Of a stretch of DNA of 60,280 nt, positions 45,198 through 54,140 are shown one piece after another; within the stretch, counting starts at the first letter, position 1; every line of letters begins with the position of its first letter. The position numbers and the translations under genes are program-made. Origin of the DNA: Deltaproteobacteria bacterium (GTDB taxonomy: Bacteria; Myxococcota_A; Polyangia; JAAYKL01). The DNA is taken from NCBI GenBank assembly GCA_016935665.1, contig JAFGQN010000181.1:1-60280 (forward strand). Reading direction: 5' to 3'. The notes under the pieces are model-generated. The model did no database searches. It was not told where the DNA came from and saw only the letters and a program-made list of their open reading frames with translations.

Positions 45198-46004
45198 ATG
45201 GTCATACTGATTTCCATTTCAACCTTCATCGCCACTGCTCTACTGGTGTGGGCCATCGCATCCACCAACACTGGCAAAGGGTCTGCTCCGCCACATGCAA
45301 CTGGGCGCCCAACCATCGAAAAGTCGCAAGTCATCCTGCTCGGTGCAACGATGGCGTTGTGTCTGTTTTTCGCATTCTACTTTAACATATATCCTCTGAT
45401 TGCTGTGGGTGTTGTGCTGCCTGTACTGCCCCTGATCTACAGATTCCGAAAGCGCAAAATCCGTCACGACAAACTCTATTTTCAAATGGACGGCATGCTC
45501 GCCAACCTTGCCAATGCGGTTCGGGTAACTGGAAATCTGTACATTGCGGTGGAGGACGTGGCCGATGGTGAAATGGAGCCCATGCGCGAGGAATTGTACC
45601 AGGTGCTCCACCAGATTCGTTTGGGACAAAGCGAGGAAGACGCACTGCACAATCTGGCGCAGCGATGCGGAATCCCGCTACTTAGAACGGCCATTGGTGC
45701 GGTCATTGTGGGAAAACGCTCCGGAGGCAACCTTGGCCAGATACTCGCCAGTACCGCTTCTGGCATTCGCGAAATCAAACGACTGGAGGGCGTTCTAAAG
45801 ACAAAAACATCAGAAGCGCGAAGTCAGGCATGGGTGATGGGGTTGGTACCCTTTGTTTTATGTGGGCTGCTTGAAATGATCAATCCGGAATGGCTGGATC
45901 CTATGTGGTCTACGCCTTTTGGATGGTTGCTACTCGCCTGCTGTGTCATTCTCGAAGTGGCAGCGATATTTTTGATCCGCAAAATTCTGTCGGTGGCGTT
46001 ATGA
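45198..46004 (+). CDS. tadB: TadB-like inner-membrane platform protein
   Basis: The 268 residues have hydrophobic helices at both ends (about 1-20, 50-85, 215-265) and the T2SS-F cytoplasmic domain in between (MDGMLANLANAVRVTGNLYI, LLRTAIGAVIVGKRSGGNLG). It would be the membrane platform on which the CpaF ATPase acts. AAAGGA precedes ATG. The stop overlaps tadC by 4 bases. Confidence 0.85.
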   Translation: MVILISISTFIATALLVWAIASTNTGKGSAPPHATGRPTIEKSQVILLGATMALCLFFAFYFNIYPLIAVGVVLPVLPLIYRFRKRKIRHDKLYFQMDGMLANLANAVRVTGNLYIAVEDVADGEMEPMREELYQVLHQIRLGQSEEDALHNLAQRCGIPLLRTAIGAVIVGKRSGGNLGQILASTASGIREIKRLEGVLKTKTSEARSQAWVMGLVPFVLCGLLEMINPEWLDPMWSTPFGWLLLACCVILEVAAIFLIRKILSVAL

Positions 46005-46900
46005 CTTTTGTCGATTCATTTGTCCCATCTCTTCTGATTGGACTCGCTGCGCTCTGCGCGCTGATTTACCTCCTGCGACCGTTTCGTTTTTATCGAAAAC
46101 CCAAAGGCGACCGCGCTGGGGCGTTCGATGTCCTGGCCCGAAAAAGCCCTCTCTACAAAATCGGACATCAGGTTATCTGGCTATGGGCGTACTGGTTGGC
46201 GTTTATGATACCAACATCCGTCATTGAAAAGCTGGATAAAAAAATGGAAAAGGCCGGCACGCCGGGCGGCTTGAATGGAATCGAGTTTCTGGCGACGGTT
46301 CCCCTGTCTATTGCCTCTCTGTCCATGACTGGTGGCATCCTTTCGGGGCAACTGGCGGACGATGGCCTCCCGGGTGCATTGCTGGGGCTGGTCCTTGGTA
46401 CAGCGCTCCCATTTGCCAAACTGGACACCGCGCTGGTGCAGAGAAAACGCGCCATCCTCATTGAATTGCCCACCACCATCGACCTTCTGGCATTGTGCAT
46501 GCGCGCAGGACAAAATTTTAACGGCGCCCTGAAGACGGTGTCTTCGGAAATGCAGCGGCAACATCCCTTGCGGCTCGAACTGGAACATATGTCTGCCCGA
46601 ATCGCACTCGGGGCGTCCTACACAGATGCCCTCAAATCTCTCGCCGCCAGGGTGGACCTGGTTGAACTGCGGCAATTCGCTCAAAGTGCCATTCGAGCTC
46701 AAGTCAAAGGCAGTTCTCTGGCTGACGTGCTTTCCATTCAGGCTGAGATCATTCGCACGCGCCGATCACAAAATGCGGAACAAACAGCCAGTCGCGCGGC
46801 AGTGGCCATGCTGGGACCGCTCATGCTGATTTTTCTGGCTGTATTTGTTCTTCTCCTCGGGCCATTTGGAGTCAAGGCGTGGTACGGAACGCTAATGTAG
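46001..46900 (+). CDS. tadC: TadC-like inner-membrane platform protein
   Basis: Starting at the ATGA overlap with tadB, the 299-residue protein has four hydrophobic segments and a T2SS-F domain (ELPTTIDLLALCMRAGQNFN, LRQFAQSAIRAQVKGSSLAD, then ending LLGPFGVKAWYG). With CpaF and TadB it makes a minimal Tad motor-platform core. No pilin, prepilin peptidase, secretin or CpaE-like gene is adjacent in the window. Confidence 0.85.
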   Translation: MTFVDSFVPSLLIGLAALCALIYLLRPFRFYRKPKGDRAGAFDVLARKSPLYKIGHQVIWLWAYWLAFMIPTSVIEKLDKKMEKAGTPGGLNGIEFLATVPLSIASLSMTGGILSGQLADDGLPGALLGLVLGTALPFAKLDTALVQRKRAILIELPTTIDLLALCMRAGQNFNGALKTVSSEMQRQHPLRLELEHMSARIALGASYTDALKSLAARVDLVELRQFAQSAIRAQVKGSSLADVLSIQAEIIRTRRSQNAEQTASRAAVAMLGPLMLIFLAVFVLLLGPFGVKAWYGTLM

Positions 46901-47034
46901 ATTATCTGTAAAATCAATACCCTGGATAATACCAGTATGAATTGCAACACTGCTTTTTTATGGCATTTTTAAAGAGAAATGTTGACCTCCCCTGCCCAGC
47001 GTGTTCATAACTGTTTCCACAGGAGAGGTACCGC

Positions 47035-47658
47035 ATGTCCAAAGCTAAATTGATTGTATTTGAAGGAGTCGATGGCTCCGGCACCACCACGCAGGTGGCC
47101 AGACTTCAGCAGCGCCTGGTAAAAGAAAATATTCCCGCCTGCAAAACGGCGCAACCTTCTGAACGCCCAACTGGAAAAATGATACGCGAAATACTCGCCG
47201 GGCGGCTGATACAGAATCCCGGATTTGCCACCATGTCGCTGCTCTTTGCGGCAGATCGGCAGGACCAGCAGGAAAGCGAAATCCTCCCCTGCCTGTACCG
47301 AGGTGAATCCGTCATCTGTGACCGGTATGTTCATTCGTCTGTCATTTATCAGAGCCTCAGCGCTCAGGACCCATCCATTCGCACCTGGATAAAAGAGGTG
47401 AACCGACACATAATGGTTCCTCATCAGGTGATTTATCTGAGAATCGATGCCAAAACAGCTGCACAAAGAAGAGCGGAGCGAGGCGGGGACGAGGAAATAT
47501 TTGACAAAATGCCCTTTCAGCAAAGACTCGTGGATACCTACGATTCCATACAACGCATTTTTCCCAACCACCGTATCGCCACCATTGATGCGACACAATC
47601 CATTGAACAGATAGAGGAAGAAGTGTGGGGGGTCGTTGAGCCTATGTACAGGAAATAA
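47035..47658 (+). CDS. tmk: Thymidylate kinase
   Basis: The enzyme phosphorylates dTMP to dTDP. P-loop FEGVDGSGTTTQ, the DRYVHSSVIYQ motif and RRAERGGDEE lid region are visible in 207 residues, which is normal length. The site GGAGAGG lies before ATG. The P-loop has Thr-Thr-Thr where most have Lys-Ser-Thr, i.e. the usual P-loop lysine appears to be missing: GSGTTT in place of GSGKST. That is a known variant in some deltaproteobacterial members as I recall, but worth noting. Confidence 0.88.
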   Translation: MSKAKLIVFEGVDGSGTTTQVARLQQRLVKENIPACKTAQPSERPTGKMIREILAGRLIQNPGFATMSLLFAADRQDQQESEILPCLYRGESVICDRYVHSSVIYQSLSAQDPSIRTWIKEVNRHIMVPHQVIYLRIDAKTAAQRRAERGGDEEIFDKMPFQQRLVDTYDSIQRIFPNHRIATIDATQSIEQIEEEVWGVVEPMYRK

Positions 47659-47683
47659 AGCGGCCCCAAAAAAGGAGAGACGC

Positions 47684-48172
47684 ATGAAACGATGGTCTTT
47701 TTTATTCTGTTTTTTAGTCGCCTGCAGCGGTGCTCCGACCCAACCAAATCAACCGACCAGTCTCGGCGCCGATGGTGATTCGTCCGCTTCAGGCGACACA
47801 GCATCCCCGGAATCGCAATCGGCCGACGTGCCTGCAGAACCGCCCAAAGCCACCCCAATCACATCTGTATCTCGCCCGGAACTGGACGGCATCCTGGACA
47901 AAGGGCCTGGGCATCTGCTGGCGATGGTTCAGACCGACTCAGTAAAAGAGAATGGCAGATTTGTTGGTTTTAGAATTGTTGGATTCCGCCTGAATGCCCC
48001 CGCAATCCTCGGCATTCAACCCGGTGACATTGTTGTGGCCATTAACGGCATGCCAGTGGAGCGTCCCGAACACCTCATCGCGTTGTTCAAGCAGCTGCGA
48101 ACTGCAGCCAGCATTAAATTTTCAATCATTCGCGACGGAAAAAACGAGATTGCCCAAACCCCTGTCGACTAA
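47684..48172 (+). CDS. PDZ-domain lipoprotein (GspC C-terminus-like)
   Basis: The ATG at 47684 follows AAGGAGAG; the open frame upstream overlaps tmk. Lipobox LVAC (Cys13). After a Ser/Pro/Thr-rich linker (about 18-65), residues 70-160 form a PDZ-like domain (ENGRFVGFRIVGFRLNAPA, then LGIQPGDIVVAINGMPVE) as in type II secretion GspC. It could link the outer-membrane or substrate side to a secretion platform, and its closeness to tadC is suggestive. Function is inferred. Confidence 0.75.
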   Translation: MKRWSFLFCFLVACSGAPTQPNQPTSLGADGDSSASGDTASPESQSADVPAEPPKATPITSVSRPELDGILDKGPGHLLAMVQTDSVKENGRFVGFRIVGFRLNAPAILGIQPGDIVVAINGMPVERPEHLIALFKQLRTAASIKFSIIRDGKNEIAQTPVD

Positions 48173-48363
48173 ACAGGCAGTCTCAATCGGAATCTCTCGG
48201 TCGACGCCATTCCACTCCACATTGCTACTGTAATTAATTTTTTTATTATTAAAAATAAAGATTGAAAATGTAATTACTGACAACCGGCGTTATGCCCAAA
48301 CACAAGATCTCCCACATCGGGGGTATCGAATCCCAGTCAACTTTGAGTTGTCCCTTTGTCCAA

Positions 48364-49740
48364 CTACTGGACATTGGCAAGAGGATTCACATATGGTGCT
48401 GCCTGCACGGTTTCAACGGAGGACATATCCATAATGGGGGAGGATATAGATTGGCCAAGATCTTCCTCGGTCAAATAACCGAATTGTTTTTGAAACTCTT
48501 CCTGTGTGCACGACGCCACGCGGGCCAGGCGCGACAACCGCTTTTGATCCAGAAAATCACTTCTGTCGAGTCGCACCATGTACTCTCTGCACATGCGGTA
48601 GTACGCGCTCTCGATAGACACACGTCTTGTCTTTATGCGTCCACTGGCCGGATCCAGTATTGTTTCAAATGGAATGCCCCAGGGTCTGCCGTCTCGAACT
48701 GTAATCATGGCGCCAGTGCCGCCACTCAAAAGAAATCGCGTGGCGATAAATCCGAGATTCTGCGTATAATCCATGTCAAATGAATTTGGCGGCTGGCACC
48801 TCAATTCGTAGCCAATATCTTTTTTAACCAGTGTGCAATCAATGCCACGGGCCTTGAGCCGCTTGCGAAGACTGTCCTTGAGCATCTCTGCCAACGCAAT
48901 CTCCGCATATCGAATGTTACCGTGAGCGTCCCGCTCCACCTCATTTTGCAACAGATCCGTTTGATCTATGGATTCGATTATGCCTTCCGACAACACTGCC
49001 ACGCCATAATCCTTACCCAGCAGGCGCCGCTTAATAATTGCCCCTTCGAGAATGTCACAAAGATGAGAGAGCTTTATGGGGGTTTTCCTGAACTCCTCTC
49101 CAATTACGGTGAGCGTGGCCCCGGCGGCATTGCCAATTCCCAGTGCGAGATGGCCCGCACTCCGTCCCATGGTGACCACGATATACCAGCGCCGAGTGGT
49201 ATAGGCGTCTTCCATGATATTCTTAACGAGGTTGGCGCCCGCTTCCCGTGCTGTTTCAAATCCAAAAGTGACCATTCGCCCCGGCAGCGGCAAATCGTTG
49301 TCGATGGTTTTGGGCACATGGGCCACCTGAATCTGGTCTCCCGCACGTTTCACCAACTGACTGGCCGTATATGCCGTATCATCGCCCCCAATGCTAATCA
49401 AATAATCCACTTCAAGCGCCGTCAGATTTTTAATCACCGTATCCATCATGACTGGATCTTTGGTGGGATTCACCCGCGATGTGCTCAGAATCGACCCGCC
49501 GCGGTAATGAATGCGAGATACTTTGTCAATGGTCAAAGTTTCTATTCGACGCGAATGCTCTTTGGCCAGCCAATTGTACCCTTCGTGAATGCCAATGACA
49601 TCCAGACCTGCTTTGACACCTTCGATGGTTGCAGAACGAATGACGCCATTTATCCCCGGCGCCGGACCACCGCCAACCAGAATCGCCAGTGTCTTGTTGA
49701 ATTTGCGATTCATTGGACTGAAACCATTTATCTCGTTCAT
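48364..49740 (-). CDS. pfp: Phosphofructokinase, probably PPi-dependent
   Basis: The ATG at 49740 has GGAGGGGGG upstream. The 458 residues contain GGGPAPGIN, SIGGDDTAYTA near 115, PKTIDND near 145, and MGRSAGHLALGIGNAAGATL. In ATP-dependent enzymes the first motif is GGDGS and the second PGTIDND; Asp after GGD and Lys before TIDND are the markers of PPi use. It would convert fructose-6-phosphate and PPi to the 1,6-bisphosphate reversibly, saving ATP in fermentative glycolysis. It is convergent with the PDZ lipoprotein gene. Confidence 0.9.
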   Translation of the reverse strand: MNEINGFSPMNRKFNKTLAILVGGGPAPGINGVIRSATIEGVKAGLDVIGIHEGYNWLAKEHSRRIETLTIDKVSRIHYRGGSILSTSRVNPTKDPVMMDTVIKNLTALEVDYLISIGGDDTAYTASQLVKRAGDQIQVAHVPKTIDNDLPLPGRMVTFGFETAREAGANLVKNIMEDAYTTRRWYIVVTMGRSAGHLALGIGNAAGATLTVIGEEFRKTPIKLSHLCDILEGAIIKRRLLGKDYGVAVLSEGIIESIDQTDLLQNEVERDAHGNIRYAEIALAEMLKDSLRKRLKARGIDCTLVKKDIGYELRCQPPNSFDMDYTQNLGFIATRFLLSGGTGAMITVRDGRPWGIPFETILDPASGRIKTRRVSIESAYYRMCREYMVRLDRSDFLDQKRLSRLARVASCTQEEFQKQFGYLTEEDLGQSISSPIMDMSSVETVQAAPYVNPLANVQ

Positions 49741-49863
49741 GATTTGCCCCCCTCCATGTCGAAAAAGGCAATGTGGTGATGCCTTCAAGTACAATATATG
49801 ACCTTTTCCGGGAGATGGGCAATTTTGTTGTGACCGTTGATATACACTGAGAGAAGGAGGCGG

Positions 49864-50757
49864 TCACTGGCCAACTGAGGTATCTTTGACACAGCGGATA
49901 CTGGCCATATCTGTGTGATAAAACTTCGTAAATTCCAGAGATTCAGCTTCGTTTTTCAGAAAATAACATGGCTTTTCCAGATCCTCCCCATATGGAGACG
50001 GGGGCATCCCAAAGTCGGACGGGTCAACCCAAAATAGCGCCTGTTCGCCGATTCTTGCCGGTTCGTCCCCCGACAGATACCACCCAGCCGGCAGGATATT
50101 CAGTCCAACCTTATCCTGACCGTTATAAAATGCCCCCCAGTCATCGGTTGATTTCAGCACGTCAGCCTCAGTGATTGTGGGATACGTTTCTGATATAAAC
50201 TGTCTAAGAGCACTCATATCTGAACTCGAAGGCAAATGCCAACCGTCAGGACAAACACCTTGAATATGAGGCGACCCTTCGGGCAACACACCGACTTCGT
50301 ATGGATTCTCCGGGGCATTTTCGACCAAAAGCGCCTTGTTCCAGCTGTACAACCGCCCATACCTGTCACAATTGCTCGCCAGATTGTCATAACATATACT
50401 GCCAAACAGGGCGTAATTCAGGTTTTCCGCCATCCATACCTGCTGTCCCACCGTTACCACTTGATACGATTTCCCGTCCCTCGCGTCACACAATATTCCG
50501 TCAACCGGTGTCAATGGATCGCAGGCTTCAATGGTCGTTCCATCGGTTGAATTGCCATCACCGTTCGACGCGCTCTCGGTACTCACAGAGGTATCATCGG
50601 TTCCATTGTCGTGATTCGTAGCTGTATCTGAATGGGATGCAACCTCAGACAGTATTTCCTCGTCCACATCTGACGAAACGTAATCACATCCCAGCGCTCC
50701 CCCGGCTACCATCACCACAACCGATACCCATGTGAAAATTGATTCAAAATGATTCAT
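49864..50757 (-). CDS. FISUMP-domain lipoprotein
   Basis: The ATG at 50757 has AAGGAGA 8 bases upstream; an open frame continues to 50835 but is unlikely. Lipobox ALGC. After an acidic Asp/Ser/Thr linker (about residues 30-75), residues 95-297 match the Fibrobacter succinogenes major paralogous domain: VTVGQQVWMAENLNYA, CDRYGRLYSWNKAL, GVCPDGWHLPSSSDMSALRQ, VGLNILPAGW and a closing SIRCVKD. The domain occurs in exported proteins of unknown function. It is divergent from the ECF sigma factor gene, sharing a 156-base control region. Confidence 0.85.
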   Translation of the reverse strand: MNHFESIFTWVSVVVMVAGGALGCDYVSSDVDEEILSEVASHSDTATNHDNGTDDTSVSTESASNGDGNSTDGTTIEACDPLTPVDGILCDARDGKSYQVVTVGQQVWMAENLNYALFGSICYDNLASNCDRYGRLYSWNKALLVENAPENPYEVGVLPEGSPHIQGVCPDGWHLPSSSDMSALRQFISETYPTITEADVLKSTDDWGAFYNGQDKVGLNILPAGWYLSGDEPARIGEQALFWVDPSDFGMPPSPYGEDLEKPCYFLKNEAESLEFTKFYHTDMASIRCVKDTSVGQ

Positions 50758-50838
50758 AATTTCTATCTCCTTAGTTATAGTTCCAAAGATATGATTCCAA
50801 CAGAAACGGCGCCATCCGCACAATATGGAGCGCATTTC

Positions 50839-50889
50839 AAAAAAAACGGCTCAAAGAAAAAAAAATACTCAAGCTGAGCTGTTTTTTTT
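50839..50889. promoter_or_regulatory. Strong inverted repeat / possible attenuator before the ECF sigma gene
   Basis: Left arm 50839-50853 (eight A then CGGCTCA) pairs with right arm 50875-50889 (TGAGCTG then eight T) in a 15-bp stem with one G.T pair and a 21-base loop. On either strand the transcript would end in a run of U, so it can act as a bidirectional terminator. It ends 24 bases before the sigma factor ATG, so it may sit in that gene's leader and attenuate it, or insulate the divergent genes. Confidence 0.55.
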
Positions 50890-50913
50890 AAAAGTGCCTC
50901 CTTAACAAACATA

Positions 50914-51525
50914 ATGAAAGCCACAAAACACTTAAGTTCGTCATCTCCTTACGTATCCCCCTCTTTGCCCGCAGACGAAGAACTGGTGTCGCGGGCCATT
51001 AATGGTGATGGATGGGCAGAAGAAGCCATTTTTCGCAAACATGTTCATTTTGTCACATCTTTGGCCGCCAAATTACTTCGTCGACAGGCGGAAGTTGAAG
51101 ATGTGGTTCAGGATACATTTTTATTGGCCTACAGAGATTTAAACAAACTCAACAACACACACCTCCTGCGTCACTGGCTGGCGCGTATCACCGTTCGCAG
51201 CGCCCAGTCCCAGTACAGACGACGCCGAATCAAACAGGTGCTGGGGCTGGACACGGGCATAGATGATGAACGGCTCTGTGATCAATTGCGCACCGATGCA
51301 CCTCAGGAAATTCTGGTGGAGTTGTCACTGCTGGATTCGGTGTTTGATTCACTGTCGGTTTCGGAACGTATTTGCTGGGTCTTGCGCAAACTGGAGGGCT
51401 ATCAACTCAATGAAATCTGCGCCATCAGCGGATGTTCATTGGCAACGGCAAAAAGACGGATTAACAGCGCGAACCAAAAAATCCGGGAATACATCGCCAC
51501 AAAGGAGGCGGACGAATGCATATAA
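50914..51525 (+). CDS. ECF-type RNA polymerase sigma factor
   Basis: The 203 residues show region 2 (HVHFVTSLAAKLLRRQAEVE, then DVVQDTFLLAYRDL) and region 4 (LSVSERICWVLRKLEGYQLN, then EICAISGCSLATAKRRINSA). A short non-conserved N-terminus and a linker separate them. It should direct RNA polymerase to its own small regulon, often envelope genes. There is no ribosome binding site at the ATG, so it may be leaderless or start later. It overlaps the FecR-like gene by 10 bases, so the two form a sigma/anti-sigma pair. Confidence 0.9.
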   Translation: MKATKHLSSSSPYVSPSLPADEELVSRAINGDGWAEEAIFRKHVHFVTSLAAKLLRRQAEVEDVVQDTFLLAYRDLNKLNNTHLLRHWLARITVRSAQSQYRRRRIKQVLGLDTGIDDERLCDQLRTDAPQEILVELSLLDSVFDSLSVSERICWVLRKLEGYQLNEICAISGCSLATAKRRINSANQKIREYIATKEADECI

Positions 51526-52763
51526 ATGCCATCAAACGGATTCTCGCTGCGCCCCAGGAGGAGGTTCGCGTCAATCGTATCTGGCAGGGCATTGAGGCAC
51601 GTCGCCATGTGCCTGTCCGCAACGGCTGGGCAGTCAAATCGCTGATGCCGGCAGGTGCTGCTATCTCCATAGTCCTGCTGCTTATACTCATCAAGGAACC
51701 GACATCCCGACCGCTGCAGCTCGCAGATAATACACCGCTGCCCGCCATGCTGAAACCAGGGCGGGCGGTTGAAACGGTGTTATCCGATGGTTCCAGAATC
51801 CGTATGAACGAAGCGACACAACTGGCTGTGCTCAATAATTCCAGCACGGATGTGCACCTTCAGCTGCAACGCGGATCTGTACTTTTCGATGTGGTTCCCA
51901 ACCGGGATAAAAAATGGACCATCGTTTGTGATCGCACCGAAATCATTGTTGTGGGAACGCGATTCAAAGTATCGCGCAGCCAGGGTGATGTGGTGGTGTC
52001 AGTCAGCCGTGGTGCTGTGCTGGTAAAAAGTGACCGTATCGACGGCGGCATTCGGCGTCTAAACGCCGGTAAATCACTGACGGTCTCACATCATTCCAAA
52101 CTCGCATCACCGAATCCGTCCAGTCCACAGGATTTGAAACCTGTCAAAAACGCATCGCCCGCACCTGAAAACGTGGCTGATACCACATCCGACGAGGAGC
52201 CTGTCTCTCCTGACGATCCCAAAAACGTCATTGCTCATACACCCGTGGATGTCGACGTCGCGCCCGTTCCTCGCGCACAACCCGGGACCCGCGTGATTTG
52301 GAAGGAACATGCCATGAAGGGAAACTACCAGGACGCATATAAAGAACTGGGGGCACAGGGAGTGGCCACGCTGTCCAAAACGTCTCACAGCCCAAAGGAG
52401 CTGTTTGCGCTGGCGGATGTGGCGCGCCTGGGAGGACACCCACGTGACGCTGTAATGCCATTGGAAAAAATGATTCGACAATTTCCCGAGAACCAAAAGT
52501 CGGGGCTGGCCGCATATACCCTTGCCCGGCTGTATATGGAACAGCTGAATAATCCCGGAGAGGCCGCGGTGATGTTTGAATATGCGATTTCTTTAAATTT
52601 GCCGGCAGCAATGGTAGAAACGGCCATGGCCAAACGCGTACAGGCGTTTATGAAAATCGGAGATGTGCGAAAACGCGAAGCCGGGACTGCATATCTGCAA
52701 AAGTATCCCAAAGGCAGGTATACAAAACGCGTACAAGAATGGATGAGAACACCAACCCACTAA
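51516..52763 (+). CDS. FecR-domain membrane protein with TPR tail
   Basis: An AAAGGAGG site precedes ATG, and the gene starts within the sigma gene. The 415 residues have a short cytoplasmic N-terminus (about 1-40, the likely anti-sigma part), one membrane helix near 42-62, a FecR domain (about 75-200: LSDGSRIRMNEATQLAV, LQRGSVLFDVVPNRDKKWTI), a variable linker and TPR-like helices (about 265-405: GGHPRDAVMPLEKMIRQFPE). FecR proteins carry an outside signal to the sigma factor. TPR in place of the usual TonB-receptor contact suggests a different input partner, probably the protein encoded next. Confidence 0.85.
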   Translation: MHINAIKRILAAPQEEVRVNRIWQGIEARRHVPVRNGWAVKSLMPAGAAISIVLLLILIKEPTSRPLQLADNTPLPAMLKPGRAVETVLSDGSRIRMNEATQLAVLNNSSTDVHLQLQRGSVLFDVVPNRDKKWTIVCDRTEIIVVGTRFKVSRSQGDVVVSVSRGAVLVKSDRIDGGIRRLNAGKSLTVSHHSKLASPNPSSPQDLKPVKNASPAPENVADTTSDEEPVSPDDPKNVIAHTPVDVDVAPVPRAQPGTRVIWKEHAMKGNYQDAYKELGAQGVATLSKTSHSPKELFALADVARLGGHPRDAVMPLEKMIRQFPENQKSGLAAYTLARLYMEQLNNPGEAAVMFEYAISLNLPAAMVETAMAKRVQAFMKIGDVRKREAGTAYLQKYPKGRYTKRVQEWMRTPTH

Positions 52764-54076
52764 TGCGACGCTTTCCAATCCCTGCGACGTTATGTGCATT
52801 GCTGGTCACACTGTGTGCCTCGACGGCTCCGGCCGCCGTGGGTGTGAAATTGTGCGACGCACCATGGCTGTCCGTTTCAAAGTTTCAAAAACTATTGTCC
52901 GTGGAGTTGGCGCAACACCCAAAAATGGATTCCAACCAGCTACACATCTCCATCACAAAATGCAGCGATACATCGGTAATGCTATCAGTGATGTACAGAG
53001 ATACTGAAATGCACACTCCCATTCCCCTTTTCGATACCTCCTCCGAAAATAGAATGCGGACGATCGTTTTGACCTGCGCTGAATTATTGCAGGAACTCAA
53101 ACAGAGCGCACCGATGGACGCTTCCGTGGAAAATACGACAGTACCAAAGTCGGTCACGCTATCTCAAAGAGAACAGAACGGCAAAATCGCATCACCGCAT
53201 CCGCAGCCCGCACCCCGCCAAACACCACAGCAAACGTCACCACAAACATCACCACAAACGTCACCACAAACGTCACCACAAACGTCACCACAAAAAAAAG
53301 TTGCGACCCAGGCCCCCAAAGCCAGTGGAATGTCAGACCAAAGCGCGTCGGTTCATACCACGGAAACGACTCAAAACCTCCGTGTCGAACCAGCATCAGA
53401 CGCCACAGCCGCTCTGCCTGAGAATCAGGTTGCAGCTTCGCGGCCGCCGATCGTCCCCCCCAAAAAAAACGGAAGAAAAACCACTCATGCCAACCCAAAA
53501 TCAGGCTCCATCCCCCCAACGCTATCCCCGGACCAGGTGCCTGAACCAACTCAAACAGATGTCTCGACTCACACCAGCCAATCCAAACGAAAAGAGATTC
53601 GCTTAGGCATTGGTGTCCAGGGTGCTTTCTTTGCACTCCAAAACACGTCAACACCGCAATTTCGCCTCAGCCTGAGAATAAAACGCTTTGTTACCGGCAC
53701 GCTTGTCTTTGGACGAAGATGGCAGGACAAACTGGGAAATGTTTATATCGCAGGCACGGAGGGATTTGCGGGCATGGAGATATGGAGAGGACGCGGAAAA
53801 ACAAAATGGGGGCTGGATATGATTGCGGAGCTGGGTGCTATCGGCTCACTGGGAGTCTCGGGAAATGGAGCCACAGACTCTCGCGTCACGCACTTTGCGT
53901 TTGGGGGGCAGACCTGCGGGTGGATTCGCTCTGGCAAGCCGGACAATCAGCTGGAAATCACCTTCAGTGCCGGTTGGCTGCGCGGGTTAAACGCCTTTGC
54001 CGCCACACGCAAGCTGGGGGGATTTCACGGACTTTTCTTTTCGATTGGCTTCGCATGGTCCCATCGCGTCCGTTGA
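52763..54076 (+). CDS. Exported protein with QTSP repeats and barrel-like C-terminus
   Basis: The ATG overlaps the upstream stop (TAATG), so translation is coupled. A signal peptide (cleavage after APAAVG region, about residue 24) is followed by a globular part with paired Cys (about 25-130), then a long Pro/Gln/Thr/Ser linker that contains five QTSP repeats, and a C-terminal region (about 290-437) of amphipathic strands (LGIGVQGAFFALQNTSTPQF, RLSLRIKRFVTGTLVFGRR) ending GLFFSIGFAWSHRVR. The terminal strand pattern suggests an outer-membrane barrel. Function unknown; as third gene of a sigma/FecR unit it is a candidate sensor or target. Confidence 0.7.
   Translation: MRRFPIPATLCALLVTLCASTAPAAVGVKLCDAPWLSVSKFQKLLSVELAQHPKMDSNQLHISITKCSDTSVMLSVMYRDTEMHTPIPLFDTSSENRMRTIVLTCAELLQELKQSAPMDASVENTTVPKSVTLSQREQNGKIASPHPQPAPRQTPQQTSPQTSPQTSPQTSPQTSPQKKVATQAPKASGMSDQSASVHTTETTQNLRVEPASDATAALPENQVAASRPPIVPPKKNGRKTTHANPKSGSIPPTLSPDQVPEPTQTDVSTHTSQSKRKEIRLGIGVQGAFFALQNTSTPQFRLSLRIKRFVTGTLVFGRRWQDKLGNVYIAGTEGFAGMEIWRGRGKTKWGLDMIAELGAIGSLGVSGNGATDSRVTHFAFGGQTCGWIRSGKPDNQLEITFSAGWLRGLNAFAATRKLGGFHGLFFSIGFAWSHRVR
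53231..53290 (+). repeat. Five tandem 12-bp repeats
   Basis: The unit CAAACGTCACCA occurs five times in a row, one copy with G to A. It encodes five QTSP units in the linker of the exported protein. Copy number could vary by slippage. Confidence 0.9.
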
Positions 54077-54140
54077 ATATTCATCATCCGTTGAATCCGC
54101 AGCGACCGTTGTACCCACCTGGCCACTGCAGAGCTTGTTT

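Noticed and set aside
48236-48257. AT-only hairpin between the PDZ lipoprotein and PFK genes
   Set aside because: A stem of A and T only in an AT-rich stretch is expected by chance; it may help end transcription but cannot be distinguished from background.
53154-53654. A long minus-strand frame rich in Val/Thr/Phe repeats
   Set aside because: The repeats are the antisense reading of the 12-bp QTSP-coding repeats in the exported protein gene.
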